Assembly (NCBI GenBank): GCA_023101885.1 | Contig: JALPQD010000026.1 | Span: 10,276,997 to 10,340,996, forward strand | Direction: 5' to 3' | DNA: 64,000 bases | DNA from: Typhlomys cinereus | Lineage: Eukaryota; Chordata; Mammalia; Rodentia; Platacanthomyidae | Shown: positions 1 to 12,009 of the stretch, piece by piece | How positions within the stretch are numbered: position 1 is the first letter of the stretch | Layout: the number at the start of each line of letters is the position of its first letter | Translations under genes and position numbers: made by a program | The notes under the pieces: generated by a model | What the model saw: only the letters and a program-made list of their open reading frames with translations | The model's database searches: none | What the model was told of the DNA's origin: nothing

Positions 1-1226
1 CCTCTATAGATTTTTGGGTTCAGAGGAGTAGGTAGTCAGAGGAGCAAAAAGTGGCAGTGCTACACCTAGGATAACATTCCATTTTCCAAATCCCAATTCT
101 AGGGGCTCTCCTGAATCTCTCTTTCTACGTCAGATTAGAAACATCGACTAAGCATCCAGTTTCTACACTGTGTTAACATATTTGATATTTTTCATGAACC
201 TGTGCCAGCTTGCACAGCGGGTGAGTGACAGGTCCCAGATTCAAAGCCACAGTGATGTGACTCTATGGCTGATGGCATTTGGACTCTGACAGTGACACCA
301 TGCAGCCACCCATCCCCTCCAGCATGGCCGAGGCCACAGCCCTGGTGTGAGCATTCTGCAGGCAACAGTGATGCCTGATGCTGCCTTGTTTCTACTCGTG
401 ATGGTCATGGCCACATTAGGAATATAATTCATTCCTGAGGAGGTTTTGGCATCTCAAACCTTGGCCATATCCAAAATTAACCAAAGCCTGGGTGAGACGC
501 ATGAATGCAATTATGTCTCGGCATGAACAGGTCGTCATTCCATCATCACAGTTCCTTAGCTCTTCCTAAAAGCCCTCAGAGGCTGACCCCACACTGGGCC
601 CAGCATCTTCTAATGTCTCTGAGCTATGTTCATTAAGCAGATCACCCGTGAGCAATCTAGAAAAGAGGACAGAGTGACAGAAGCAGCCCTTGAATCCAAA
701 GGTCAACTGATAGTGCTTTGAAAACACCTAACTGTTGACTAAATGGTGTGAACCACAGTGCAGATGGGGGTGAATGTTACCACCCTGCTCTCTGACTCCT
801 TCCTTCTTGGAGCTGAGCAGTGGTCTTCTAGCTTAGAGAAGAACTTCTATGAAAGGGATCCCCTCGGGCCTCGCTTCAGACAGAGTGACATTGGCTTGTG
901 ACCTAACAGACTGCCTCTTTGCTTGCATGGTGTTCTCGCTAGGTGGAAGCCACGCATGTCTAGCTGATTCTTCCTCTCCCCCACCCCCGCAACCAGACAT
1001 CCTAGACTGCTCTGTTCGATGCAGCCCCTTTGAACTTTGGAGTCTGGAGAACATTCCCAGTTCTAGATGCCAGGGTTCCTTTCAAGCTAAATGAAGCAAA
1101 CATGGGAAAGAGAAAGCTCGTCTAAGAAAGAAGTTGGGGATGATGGTGGAGTGAGGGCAGGGGAGGCAGAAACTAGCATTACAGAATGCCTTCCTTGTGT
1201 CAGTGGGTAGATAACGTCATCTAGAC
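1..1226. other. unique non-coding DNA with a possible MIR scrap
   Basis: I see no exon or RNA gene here. Around 210-265 the order of 'cacagcgggtgagtgacag' followed by 'gattcaaag' resembles the antisense core of a MIR element, which usually reads cacagctagtaagtggcag then gattcgaac. The match is weak. The two overlapping opposite-strand open frames near 833-1094 have no start context, splice signals or recognisable domain. Confidence 0.5.
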
Positions 1227-1410
1227 CAGGCTTTCTCAACTCAGCTCCTCTGACCCGTTAGGCTGTGTAGTGTCTTGTTGTGGGGTACCTTATACACTGG
1301 GGCACGCTAGGCAGAACCCTGATTTCTACCCTTGAAATGTTGGTAAGACTTCCCCCATGCCTCTTCCCATTGTGACCATTGTGGTACTGTGTCCTTACAA
1401 ATTACCAAAT
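1227..1410. mobile_element. MER20-like hAT-Charlie DNA transposon
   Basis: The segment opens with a CCAGGCTTTCTCAACTC terminal-repeat-like sequence. It keeps the order expected of MER20: 'tcttgttgtggggtacctt', then 'cacgctaggcagaaccctg', 'atttctaccc', 'gtgaccattgtgg' and a terminal 'ttaccaaatg'. MER20 is a non-autonomous hAT element about 220 bp long that is old enough to be shared by placental mammals. The copy is heavily diverged, as expected in a fast-evolving rodent lineage. Identification is by remembered consensus. Confidence 0.78.
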
Positions 1411-1728
1411 GATTCATAGAAGACAAACCCATATCTGCCAAAGAGCACATGAAGCCAGGTTCCAACCCACCCCTCGCTCACTATGGACATAATCTGAGCT
1501 GGCTTCTGGATCAAACTCTTGCTTACTTCACAGAGTCACTATGGATATCAGTGAAGTGACACATGCAATGCACATGGTTTATTAATAATAGAACTAGTTG
1601 TTCCAGGGAAGAGTTTAGAATATGTATCTTAATCTCCAAAAGTAGCTGGCCTTACTCACAGTTAGAAGAATATATTTTTCTATTATGTTGACAATATTAT
1701 TCCCAAATAATCTTCCCAAGCTATGTCC
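1411..1728. other. unique sequence, nothing recognised
   Basis: This is AT-rich spacer between the MER20 copy and an old LTR. I see no open frame, repeat or RNA-like structure. Confidence 0.5.
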
Positions 1729-2170
1729 CTATGAAGAGGCAAGACCCTGTTTCCTTAGCCCTTGAATCCAAAGGGGCTTTGTGACTGCCTCAGCAATGAT
1801 CATGGAGTTGAAGGGGTGCGTGTTCTCAGAGACCAGGTGGCGGAACACACAGCTGCCCCTATTGCACACATGCCTTGAGAGCTTTGAACTGATGTAGAGG
1901 AAATCTGGTGATCTGGATGCATATGTTGAACAGACCATATGGGGTAGGGGAGATATTGTTTCAAGGAACTTGAGTTGATATTTCTGGCTCCAGCCTAGAT
2001 ATCAGACCTGTGGATGAAGCAGGCTTTGGATGACTGCACCATCTGACACTGAGTAGAGCAAAGATAAGCCAACCCTGCTGAGCACTGCTCAAGTTATGGA
2101 TCCTTGGGGAAATAAACATTTTAATAAAATAACATGAAAACTTGGTAGTGTTGTGTCAAGTTGTTGAGCT
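1729..2170 (+). mobile_element. old LTR, MLT1-related (ERVL-MaLR)
   Basis: The general order is that of old mammalian MaLR-type LTRs on the + strand. There is a 'gaacagaccatatgggg' block, then alternating 'ccagcctagatatcagacc', 'gcaccatctgacac' and 'aagccaaccctgctgag' blocks. These are followed by an AATAAA at about 2110 and a trailing 'cttggtagtgttgtgtcaag'. I cannot name the subfamily. No TSD was found, and the boundaries are estimates. Confidence 0.55.
1830..1843 (+). promoter_or_regulatory. weak CTCF-like motif
   Basis: AGACCAGGTGGCGG fits the CTCF core CCASYAGRKGGCRS at 12 of 14 positions, with both misses in the first two bases. It lies inside the old LTR at 1729-2170. Sequence alone cannot show occupancy. 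Confidence 0.25.
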
Positions 2171-2499
2171 TTAGATGGGTGTATCACATAAAAAAATGAC
2201 TGTACATCCACTTGATTAGAAGCTGACTCTGAGGAAGTTTCTAGACATAGTGAGGATCCAGGCTGACATTGGAACCAAAGATTTCCTGCCTGAGAAATGT
2301 CACTGTCTTTGTTTTGTGATACTTGCTCTTAGGAAGAAGGAAGGCTGTAGGCAGAGGGTTGCACCCATGAGATATTGTTTCTCAGAACCCAGCCCACTGA
2401 AAGAGGAGGGGAGGAACAACTGGGGAACAAGGCAGGACTCCGCCCCAGAGTCTTGCAGGCAAAGGAGAGCCTCGAAAGAGAATAGATCACGCAGCCATC
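2171..2499. other. unique sequence, nothing recognised
   Basis: Purine-rich unique spacer. Opposite-strand open frames overlap here but carry no domain and end inside the neighbouring SINE. Confidence 0.5.
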
Positions 2500-2845
2500 A
2501 GAAGCATGTTCAAGTGTTTGCTGCTCAAGCAAAAGGACCAGAGTTTGATTACCATGCAAAATTCCAGGTCCCCCTGTTATTACAGCCTTGGAAGGAGGAG
2601 ACTAGAAATTCCTAGCGCAAGTTGGCTCACCAGACTACCCCTACTGGCAAGAATGGGGTTTGATTAGAAACCCTGTCTCAAAAGAATAAGATGGAAGAGT
2701 GACCAAGGATAATTACTAATATCAACCTTGGTTCTTCACACGCACTCACACACATGTGCGGTTGCATACATGTATGTGGCATACAAGCATTCCCCTCCAC
2801 ATACACACTTGTGCCATAAAATTGGGAAAAGAAAAAATAAAGACG
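2500..2845 (+). mobile_element. B4-type composite SINE (tRNA head + B1 body)
   Basis: The head has a tRNA-like B-box region, 'aaaggaccagagtttgatta'. It is followed by a B1-like middle: 'ttggctcaccagactacccc' and then 'gaaaccctgtctcaaaagaa'. A tail follows of the kind seen in rodent ID_B1/B4 elements, with 'tggaagagtgaccaagg', 'caaccttggttcttcacacg' and degenerate CA/TG repeats to 'aaaaaataaag'. The copy is diverged and has no clear TSD. Confidence 0.65.
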
Positions 2846-3540
2846 TGCCAGCACTTGAAGCAAGCACCCTGGGTAATGACGCTTCTTGCAGCAGCGGTCT
2901 TCAGCGGCTGCCCACACCACCTGGAGAGCGTCTAAAGAAGCTCAGTGCTGAGAGTCCACCGGCATCAGTCCCTCTGTGGATGGAGCCAGGCACCGGCATT
3001 CTCAGAGTCCCCCATGGGCAGCCCAGCAGACGCATTCTCCCTGTGGAGGGGAGCAGAGATCGTCTTCCTGTCTGTCTCAGCTCAGTACGCCAGTCCCGAG
3101 GGCACAAACCGTGAAGCGGTAGAAAGACTGGGTTTGCATATTAGCTGCTATCACCGATTTGCTTCATGACTCAGCGAGGTGAATTAAAAATCAAACTCCA
3201 TTCAGCTTCAAGTGACAATGAAGATTCAGCAGATCCAGGGAGACTTGTAAAGATCCGTTAGTAAGCTTATGGGCAGAGACACCGTTCGACTCACTGGCGT
3301 GCATGCAAGCCTTTGGAAGAGTTTTGCCTCTGGTGCAAGAGGGTGGTGTGGAGGGAGATGCTGCCCCTCTGCAGCTAAGGAACAAGAAGGGAGGATCGAA
3401 TACAGTAGGACTCTACTTGAGAAGGCCGTTCTGTCTCTCCATGCTTCTGCCGCCTCATCTGTCAATGACAGTGGTCAGAACATGGGCAGGACTGAGAGAC
3501 AAGACATACACAACATGCCAGCCCATGATTGACACAAAGA
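2846..3540. other. unique sequence, nothing recognised
   Basis: Several overlapping open frames on both strands occupy this moderately GC-rich stretch. Their translations show no domain, signal peptide or consistent frame, so I treat them as chance. Confidence 0.5.
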
Positions 3541-3770
3541 GTATGGGTCTATTTCCCTCCTCCACACCTCCACCCTCCACTCCTCCACCTTATACTCCTC
3601 CACCCTACATCCTTTCACTCCTCCATTCCTGCACCTTCCACCTTTCACTCCTCCACCCTACATCCTCCCACTCCTCCAGCCTCTGCTTCTCCCTTTTATG
3701 CTCCTCCATGCTTTCACATTTCCTTTTCTCACTTCCTTTCCCTTGCACTCCTTTTCACTTCCACTTTTTT
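3541..3770. repeat. CT-rich minisatellite based on CTCCTCCAC units
   Basis: Imperfect tandem repeats of 'ctcctccac' and 'tcctccaccctacatcc' units make one strand almost free of G. The Pro/Ser/Thr-rich open frames read through it are translations of this simple sequence, not proteins. Confidence 0.8.
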
Positions 3771-5438
3771 GTTTTTGAACATTCAGAAGGAGAAACAGGT
3801 GCTCTGGAATGAACCCTGCTGAAATACTTTTGCAGAGAAACTTCTCCATCTGCCCACACTTCCTCAGCCCCATCCCTTGGGGAACTCTTACTTGGGAGGT
3901 GACTCTTACGTCACCAGCTCTGGAAGTCCTCCAGCGCCTCCTCCATCTGTGTGGGGCCCTCCTCCCTGCTCCCACTGCTGCATGTAATAACCTTGTTCTC
4001 TGCATGTTTCCCTGGAGAATAGCACCTATGGCATAGACTACAGTGGCCCCTGCGCATGTCCATCTTCTCACTGGGACCGTAGCCCTAGATCCAGCACATC
4101 ATAAACTCTCAACGCAACTTCTATAAAATACGTAACAGATCTAACAGATACATCCCCTTCATGGACCTTCATTTCACAGTCTGAAATGAGAGGATTGGAG
4201 CTGAGGACAGCCCTGTATCTGTCTCTCTGGGGAGCAGGAGTACAATGAAGGTAAAGTAAACCAAGACACATCAGTAATGAGCAAGTGGCAATGAGCAAGT
4301 TGACGAGAACGAGGATGTAAATTAGCATCATTAGAACTATATCACCAGGTGAACAGACAGGGTAAAAGTTTCCCTGTCAGTTGCAGCCAAGATTATCCAA
4401 AGCCGTCAGTTGGTAAGTGGAACTCCATCCTCCGACAGGGAGCAAGAAAAGACTGGACCATACAAGAAATCAGAGCCAGGAGATAAGAGCAGGCCCAGAC
4501 CGAACAGGCTTGGGCCAAGGAGCTGTGGCTCGGGTCCTTCATGGGTAAGGCTGAAGGCCTGAGACTCAGGACGATGAGACGTCCACCCCAGACTGACCAG
4601 CTAGAGCATGCGCATTTCCCATGAGTGAACACAGATAGCCCTGCCTTGTGCAGTTTCCTGGAGGTGCCCAGGAGTGGGGTGGGGAGCCCATACGCATTGT
4701 CAAATCCTCTGAGGGGCGCTGGGAAAGCTCGGGCTAGGGACAGAAGCCTGAGATGATTCAAGTAACTCAGCTCTGCAGAAAACTCCCTTGAGAAACACGC
4801 TTGCTCACAGTTTTATTCTAATGCCCGTGCACAGCCCCACATTAATGCTGACACATACCAACAAGGCGAGGCTCAAGAGACCCACCAACACACATCAACT
4901 TGGAATCCGTCTGGTTGACATATGTGAAACGTCCGGGCAACCTCATGGAGCTCAGAGCACATGTCCACCTCAACACACGACACAGAGATCCAGGCTGTCG
5001 GCTGCACCTGTGTTGGACGCCTGCACCTGCTCAGAGCGGCCTGTGGGCAGAAGATCCTGAGTAATTAACATATCCGTGCTGTGCCCATACTCCCACTTAT
5101 GGAAGCCCAGCAGACAAGCTAAGAGACCCCACAGACCACCTTGTCCATCCCGTGGGACCAGTCTGTCCACTTTGGCTTCATCATTGGATTGCAGAACTTG
5201 CCAGAACGATGCCACCTTCCTTTGCCTCCCTGATGAAGAAATGTGGCTCTGCCCTTACTCCCACGGGAGAAGCCTTCCAGGTCTTTTATGGGGACATTAT
5301 TTTGTGGCAGCTTTGTTAGCTGGCATTTATGGAGATTTGATCAATAAATTAGATGTTGTTTGTGATGATGCATGGCTGGCGTGCATTACTTAAGAGCCCT
5401 GAGGACTCAGCCAAAGCTGGATATTTCTTTTTGCATGC
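3771..5438. other. unique non-coding DNA
   Basis: I recognise no repeat, exon or RNA gene. Open frames of up to about 120 codons occur on both strands, without paired splice sites or conserved motifs. Confidence 0.5.
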
Positions 5439-5503
5439 ACACAGCACACTCCACATACCACACCACACCACACACACAACACCATATATATACACACACA
5501 GCA

Positions 5504-5544
<41 letters not shown>

Positions 5545-5585
5545 CGTACATGCATGCACATGCACACACACATGCACGCACTATG
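5439..5585. repeat. (CA)n microsatellite, compound
   Basis: A long pure CA run at about 5512-5540 is flanked by interrupted CACAC/ATAT and CATGCA units. The His/Thr- and Cys/Val-rich frames across it are repeat translations. Confidence 0.95.
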
Positions 5586-7439
5586 GAATATCCTTTTAGC
5601 CATGCTGGGAAGAATCTCCTTTGCTTCCCATGGAGAGAGTCTGCCATGCAGTGAGGCCGTAGGTGTAGCAGACTCATAACTTGGAGCTGAACTCTCTGGG
5701 ATCGTTTGAAGAATTGGAATCTCCTGGGAAGACACATGCAACTGTGACAAAGCGTATCTCCCGTCACAGTCTCTCCTGCCCTGTCAGAGAAAGGTCTGGA
5801 TTCAGAGGCTGTACATTCTATCGCTCCATTCAAGTCCCGTGTCTTCTAGCCACAGTCCTCCTTGCCTCTGCTCTGTAAATCAACCCACATCTGCGTCAAA
5901 GTTGGAGTCAGTAAGAGGGAAGCCACTCCTCCTCTCTCCACTGCACTACCGACCATCTGACCTTAGACACCAGCAGGTTCTCAGCAAAATGTGCCAAGAG
6001 ATTAGCAGCTGCCCCAGCTGTGACACCTCTTGGAAGCCGAAACCAAGGTTAGGTGTCAAATCTCACTCCCTTCGCCTAGCACTAGCAAAGAGGTTTCCTC
6101 CTCTGACAACCTCCATGTTGCTAATCTGGGGCTGATTTCATTTAATCAGATTATATTGGTGGGTATTTTTGGACAATGGCTTTTGGCTCATCTTGTGCTG
6201 GCCCAAGTTTGCATCTAAGTGGCTCTGGCTGATTTGGCCCTTGATGATATATAAGTTCCTGCCATCTAAGCCCACAGATGCCTCAAATATCCCCCCAGCC
6301 TGAGTCTTTTGCTGTTTCTGCATTCTTCCTCGACTCCTCCACCAATATGATTGTTCTAGGTATTTCCAGGACCGTCCACAGTCCGTATCTCGTGAAGGCT
6401 CCTGCAGTGAGGCACTCACAGATGATGCTCTGTCCTGCACCGAGCTGTGAGAGCCCAGGTTTTGCCCACCAAGCATGTGACCTGTCCAGGCGTCAGACTA
6501 GAAATGACATCAGTCCTGCATCCTGAACAGAAGAAGACAGAGCACGCGTGATGGCCCCTCCCACCATCTGGGTCCTGAAGGCCAGAGTCCTGGGAGGGTG
6601 GGATAGGCACCGGTACATTGACCAAGAAAACCTGTGGCTGACCGAAGGTTCTTCCTGAAGGCTTTCACAAGAGTGGCAGTTTCAAGTTGGGCAAGGTACA
6701 CCTGATCCAGTCAGATCATCCATACTGCATCTCTTACTAGGTCTCTTCAGCACTCCAACTGTGTCCAGATGTTCTCTTTAGTCTTCCAGGAATCTTATGG
6801 TCCACCACATCTACTATCCTGCTGCTAAACTCTGAGAGCTTATGATTCCAGATGTTCTCTTTAACCTCCTAGGAATCTTACAGGATTGGTCCATCACACC
6901 TGTTCTTCTGCTACTGGCCTGAGCTACAATCATATGGGAAGTCAGGACTTTACCCTCTTTTCCAGGCACCTCCTTCCATGTGGAAGCAAACACTCCCACG
7001 TGCTCGCCATTGTCTTATTCCCCTGCTAAGTCTCTCTTCCCACAACTCATTGACAGACAGAGGAAAAGACGGCCTTGACAAGCCCTCTTGGCCCACAGAG
7101 ACCTGGGCATGTGCTTCTGTTGACATTTTACAAGCCTTTTCCTTCAGAGCTCTTGTCTTGTTGATTTCAAGAGTTGGATGAAATTTCAGAGCTTAACCAT
7201 GACCCATGCACGACACTGCTAACAGAGCAGACATCATCTCAAGAGTCGTTGACAAATGCCCTGTCTCTCTGATGAATCAGTAGGGACAGAGGCAGGGACA
7301 ATTGGAGCATAAACTCACCTGGTTATGTTTTGTGATATCGTCTTGTGGGTAAAGAGCCAAATCTTACAGTGAAAGTTTGGTGCAATGTTAGAGGCTTGCT
7401 CAGATGAAGCCAGACTGTCTCTTTAGACATGACGGGATT
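5586..7439. other. unique non-coding DNA
   Basis: No repeat family is recognised with confidence. The AT-rich part near 6110-6260 contains 'tttcatttaatcagattata' and could be regulatory, but I have no direct support. No coding frame shows protein-like character. Confidence 0.45.
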
Positions 7440-7797
7440 GCTGCATCCACACACTCGCTGAAGCCGTGTGTGCTTCCACAAGACATGAACAAGACATGCA
7501 CCACAGAAAGAGAAAGGTCTGAAGAGGCTCCATACATCATTTTGAGACTATGGGGGTTCATGCTGGCTGGAGGGGAGCTGTTTTCCTCAGTGGTTATATA
7601 TCCGTGCTCCACCAAATATCAAGGCAAGAAAATTCAGATGAAACTCAATAAACGGACATGAAAGCAGAAGGGAGACTGGTGGGGAAGAAGGTTTGTAGTG
7701 GGAAAAGAAGGAAATTGGGATCAGATAACAAAGAGTAAAATAAATCATTGTATTCATGAATGAAATCCCAAAGAAATATAAATGTTAAAAAAAGGAT
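7440..7797 (+). mobile_element. old rodent L1 3' UTR fragment
   Basis: The segment follows the order seen in rodent L1 3' ends: 'caagacatgcaccacagaaa', then 'ttttcctcagtggttata', 'attcagatgaaactcaata', and finally 'cattgtattcatgaatgaaa' before an A-rich tail at about 7790. A second copy with the same order is at 29575-29850. It is 5'-truncated and carries no ORF2 sequence. Confidence 0.72.
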
Positions 7798-8704
7798 ATG
7801 TTCTGGTGGGATAGAAATGAATGAAAGATACACCTAACCCTCTTCAGGAGAGGTTGTTATGGCAGCTTCAAAAAAAAAAGGTGCTATGTAATCTTAAACT
7901 GGGATTTGAAGGATGAAAAGGAGTCAGCTAAGCTGAAAGAGATCCTTAAATACAGGAGTGTGGGGGCCTCACAAAATACGACCACTATTGCTGGGATAAC
8001 CTTTGACTCAAAGTCCACATTTGAGTCTAGCTGCACCACTTCTCAGCAAGACAACCTCAAGCAGAAACTGACCTGGGAGAGTCTAGCAGATCAGACCTGA
8101 GGCCCCTGCCTTGTTGAGAATCTCAAAACCTAGGACATTTCAGCAGGAATGCATGCTGCGAACTATTAGTGATGTCCGTACTATATACATGTAGACTCTG
8201 GACTGTGACTAATAAGGGAACTACTATTTGCTTATAGGCCTGGTCCATTGAGACAAGTGTATAAAACCCTTTCCTGTCTGAGAGGAGGCATTCATCCAAA
8301 GATATGGGCAAACTCCTTCCTGACTTTCTGTCCTGGAAATCTTTGCAATCTGTGTACACTCTCTTGCCAGCTCTGTGGACAAGTTGAACATGGACTAGGG
8401 TGATGGATGCAGGACAAGGGATGGGGCAGGCAGGCCGGAGGAGTTAAGCAATAGGGCTTTAATGGTCTGTAATTGCTTTTCCAATTGGCCTCTAGGTTGG
8501 AATAATCTCATTACGTGAGCTACTGAACCTTGTGATCCCGCCTGAGAAAATGGTGTTATATGAATCTATTCCCTTTCGTGAAGGCTGCTGTGCGTCACAC
8601 ACTTGCCTCTTCGTGATGCCTCCTGGGAAGAACCTTCTGGTTCCTGAACATCTCAAGGAAGACCATTGGCTTTTGTTTCTTTTGACCCTCTTAGTTGCAG
8701 TATT

Positions 8705-8705
<1 letters not shown>
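7798..8705. other. unresolved sequence, possible ERV LTR
   Basis: A TGTGGGGGCCTCAC-type start near 7959 and a 'gtgtataaaaccctttcctg' TATA-like block near 8258-8277 would suit a class II LTR. I could not find an AATAAA signal, a matching end or a TSD, so the call stays open. Confidence 0.3.
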
Positions 8706-8746
<41 letters not shown>

Positions 8747-8782
8747 TGTGTGTCTCTGTGTGTCTCTGTGTGTATGTGTTCA
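8706..8782. repeat. (GT)n microsatellite
   Basis: About 20 pure GT units are followed by interrupted TGTCTC/TGTATG units. Confidence 0.95.
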
Positions 8783-8839
8783 TCTATTTTCCTTATACTC
8801 TCTCTTTCTGTCTCTCCTCTGTCTCTCATAATTTTAAAA

Positions 8840-8891
8840 AATTTACATCTCTCTTTCATAATTTAAAAAAATCTTTATAGTTTTGATTGTG

Positions 8892-8939
<48 letters not shown>

Positions 8940-9158
8940 CAGAGGGTACTGTGTGTCCTTGTGGAAGACCACAGTGACTTCGAGAGTCATCCTGGATTGA
9001 CTCTATCTCTTTTTTCCTTTGCTCTGGAATTTCCTAGGCTCCGCCTACCAGGGCCAGACGTACAGGCCACTGCCATTTCTTCCTGGCACCATTTCTGCCT
9101 GGTGTTTTTAGGTAGGACCTGGGAAAAGTCTTAACCTCTGAGCCATCTTTGCAGCCCT
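8840..9158 (-). mobile_element. tRNA-derived SINE with (CA)n tail, antisense
   Basis: Read on the minus strand it starts GGGCTGCAAAGATGGCTCAG (an A-box-like head). The body includes 'ggcggagcctaggaaattcc' and ends in a long CA run (8894-8938 on the plus strand as GT) and an A/T-rich tail. It belongs to the same family as 11692-12028, 48358-48691 and 58886-59089. A degenerate TSD is possible (tttcataattt against tttcacaaatg). Confidence 0.8.
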
Positions 9159-9279
9159 TTCACAAATGTTTTCAAAAGACCTTAGAAGTGGCATTCAAGC
9201 TGTGAGGTGAGTAGTGTTGGTGACAGTGGGTACATTAGCCGAGAGCGCTCCAATCTTCCCTGCAATGCACTATTTCTAC

Positions 9280-9370
9280 ACCCATTTCACAGAGAAGAAC
9301 TCAGAAGCCCCAAGGCAAAGACACACTTCCCCTGATCTGCTCATCTAATAGTGGGAAAGAGAAACTAGTA
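9280..9370 (-). mobile_element. MIR-like fragment
   Basis: 'acccatttcacagagaagaa' is the usual antisense MIR '...cccattttacagatgagga...' motif. It is followed by a degraded core. Confidence 0.45.
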
Positions 9371-9405
9371 TATGGATTTCAACCATTTGTTCTAGGTGGG
9401 GAAGA

Positions 9406-9838
9406 TGTTGCAGTTCATTTGCATGGTTGCTGATAAATGACCATCAAACAGCTTCAGGGAACAAGGGGTTTATTTTCTCTTATGATTACTGGTTACAGTT
9501 CTTAGTCCAGCTTGACGGGAGAACGTGCACCAACACCAGGGCCAAGGGACCTGGCCACACCATCACCACATAACAGCTGAGAGAGGGACAATCCTTACTT
9601 GCCAGACCAGCATGTCTAGCCAAGTGTACAGAAGGATGCCAACTTCCTCAAATGGCTCTCAGTATTTTATTTATCTGTTCAGGGCCTGGTCCCACCCACC
9701 ATAGGCTGGGCTTCCCCCTACAGCTAGACAATCCCCTGCAGGTTCTCTCTGGGCTTAACTCAACTAGTAATTCTCTACAAATGTGCCCAGAGCTCAAACC
9801 CTCAACTGTCAAGTTAACACCTGTGCCTAATTATGACA
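9406..9838 (-). mobile_element. solo MaLR-type LTR with 5-bp TSD
   Basis: This is a complete 433-bp LTR read on the minus strand, starting TGTCATAATTAGG and ending CTGCAACA. It is flanked by identical GAAGA at 9401-9405 and 9839-9843. On the minus strand AATAAA lies in 'gagaaaataaacccc'. A 5-bp TSD and TGT...ACA ends fit ERVL/ERVL-MaLR. By eye about nine bases in ten match the 5' LTR at 31734-32144. The lack of internal sequence indicates LTR-LTR recombination. Confidence 0.88.
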
Positions 9839-10138
9839 GAAGATGAAAGAGAATGAATGAAGAATGGGGAATGATCTTAGAAAAGAGAGCAGAGAAGAGG
9901 TAGGAGGGCTGCTGGATGCAGATGCTGCTAGGGGGTCGTAGCTGTGATTGTAGTAGCAGAGCCACTTGGCACAGCATAGGATCTGAGTGGGCGACGGAAG
10001 GGACTGGTTGGTAAAATCAATCGGTGCTGGCTTCAGTGAGTAGAGGTATAGAGGGAAGGTCCATAAGTGGATGCGAGGAATTGGAGTTAGTTGTTAGTAG
10101 TTTAATGAAAAGGGAGAGATGAGAGAAGGAAGAGAGAG
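9839..10138. other. unique spacer
   Basis: Purine-rich sequence grading into the GGGA repeat. Nothing else is recognised. Confidence 0.5.
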
Positions 10139-10226
10139 ACAAGGAGGAAGAAGAAGAGAAGTGGAGGGAGAGAGGGAGGGAGGAGTGGAGGGAGGGAGGG
10201 AGGGAGGGAGGGAGGGAGGGAGGGAG
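10139..10226. repeat. (GGGA)n tract
   Basis: About ten GGGA units form the right-hand part of a longer purine-only strand that begins near 10108. The Pro/Ser-rich antisense frame over it is a repeat translation. Confidence 0.92.
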
Positions 10227-11437
10227 AAAAATGGAAGGCTGGAGGCTGAGCCAGTCCTTCTAGTCTGTCTGTGCCTCCCCAAGGATCTTGTGCTGTAATT
10301 AATCAGTGATGCTGTCTTCTCTGCCACTGAGCTCAAGGTGAATGGCAGCTCTGCAGTTCATTCCCCATCCCTGCATCTGTAGCCCCTAGCATGGGACTTA
10401 CCAAACAGTAGGTTCCCCCCAAAAAAATGTTTTCCAAACTCCTCCATGATACATGTGAACGTTCATGAGCTTGAGTCACCACTTACAGCTGCACTGAGCT
10501 CACTTCTAAATCCTACCCCATGCCCAGAACCTAGAACCTTCCTCCGAGAGCATACCCAACAGCGTATGCTCTCCACCCAGATAACTACTGATTTCATGGT
10601 GTATGCAAAGTGCCCCCAAGCCAGGCAGTTGGTGACCCCCAGGGATGATGGCTGCTGTGGGATGCTTCTATATTTCCCTGGAGTTAGCAGCAACTGCTGC
10701 TGGGGCTCCCTCTGCCTTCGAGCTAGAGCAGAGCAGCGCTGTCTGTCTTTCCGTGAGCAAGGCTGGCTTGTCAGTCCATCAGCTCTGCTACTCAGACTCG
10801 ACCTGCAGTATTTATCACAGCGGTGACAGGATGCAAACGTGAGATGGCATCTTGGGTGTTCTGCAGATGCCGCCGCTGTTGCTCAAACACTCCACAGCGT
10901 GTGTAGAACTACGAGCAGGGAGCTTCCAGCTGGAACCAGCTCCGGGGACAAATCCCTGACAATATGGAGAGAGGACAAGGAGCTCAGTGTTGGGGGAAAA
11001 AAGGGAGACCCCATTGGCCAGGAGACCCCATTCGGATTCCAGGGAAACCAGAAATCCTGCCTTCCTTGTGCCGGGTCAGAGGGTCACGTTTGGGAAAGCA
11101 GAGATTTGCCTTTGTAACCATCCAGGCCGGGATAAAGATATTCTAAAGAGACACTGGTGCCCCTTACTTGGAAATAATGGGGTCCATTAATTGGAAGTTC
11201 CTGTGAATCTAAAGGCTGGGAGTCTGGTGCTAATCAGAGTAGGAGCTTATCTCCCAGAAACAACTTATTCTGTTCTCACAGTTTTGACAATTTATCAGAC
11301 CACCTTGCAAGAAAGACTGGAGCCTACACCGTGAAGATGGGCTGGGCCACCCCTTGACCTCCACCACTTAGCTAGGCATACCTCCTGCCTTCTAATTAAA
11401 CCTAAACCTCATGTCAGCGCCCTAAGAGAGACTTAGA
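10227..11437. other. unique non-coding DNA
   Basis: I see no recognised repeat. Overlapping frames at 10446-11190 lack domains and paired splice signals. Confidence 0.5.
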
Positions 11438-11455
11438 GTGTGTGTGTGTGTGTGT

Positions 11456-11486
<31 letters not shown>

Positions 11487-11496
11487 AGGGGGGGGG
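11438..11496. repeat. (TG)n plus G-run
   Basis: About 24 TG units with a single TA interruption end in a run of ten G-rich bases. Confidence 0.95.
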
Positions 11497-11691
11497 TATT
11501 AGACCTCTTTGTTCCTCTTCCCAGTGTGGCCACATGGCATGAATCTGCTTTCTCTGCTTTTTGCTAATACTTGTCTCTTTAATTGGCCTGCTGAGGACAG
11601 GTGATCAGGTCTAGCTTATTAGAGCTGCAGGGCAGGCTGCAGGTTCTACTCACACAGCTCCAGTGACACCTTGCTTAAGAATTCAGCCCAG

Positions 11692-11938
11692 GATTGGAGA
11701 GATGGCTCAGGGGTTAACACTCTGTCTCGAAAGCAGAAGGTCCTGAGTTCAGATCCCAGACCCTATATAAGAAAAAGAACACCTGGCAGAAATGATGGTA
11801 GACTGCATTTTCAGTTCTGGTGGGCGGAGCCTGGGGAATCCCAGAGCAAAGCAAGAAGGAGGTAGAAGCAATCTAGGATGATTCCTGAAGTCACCCTTGG
11901 TCCTCCACACAGTTACAAAGTGCTCTCCCTCTCTCTCT

Positions 11939-12009
<71 letters not shown>

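Noticed and set aside
7959..8400. Possible class II ERV LTR
   Set aside because: TGTGGGGG-like start and TATAAAA present, but no AATAAA signal, no matching end and no TSD.
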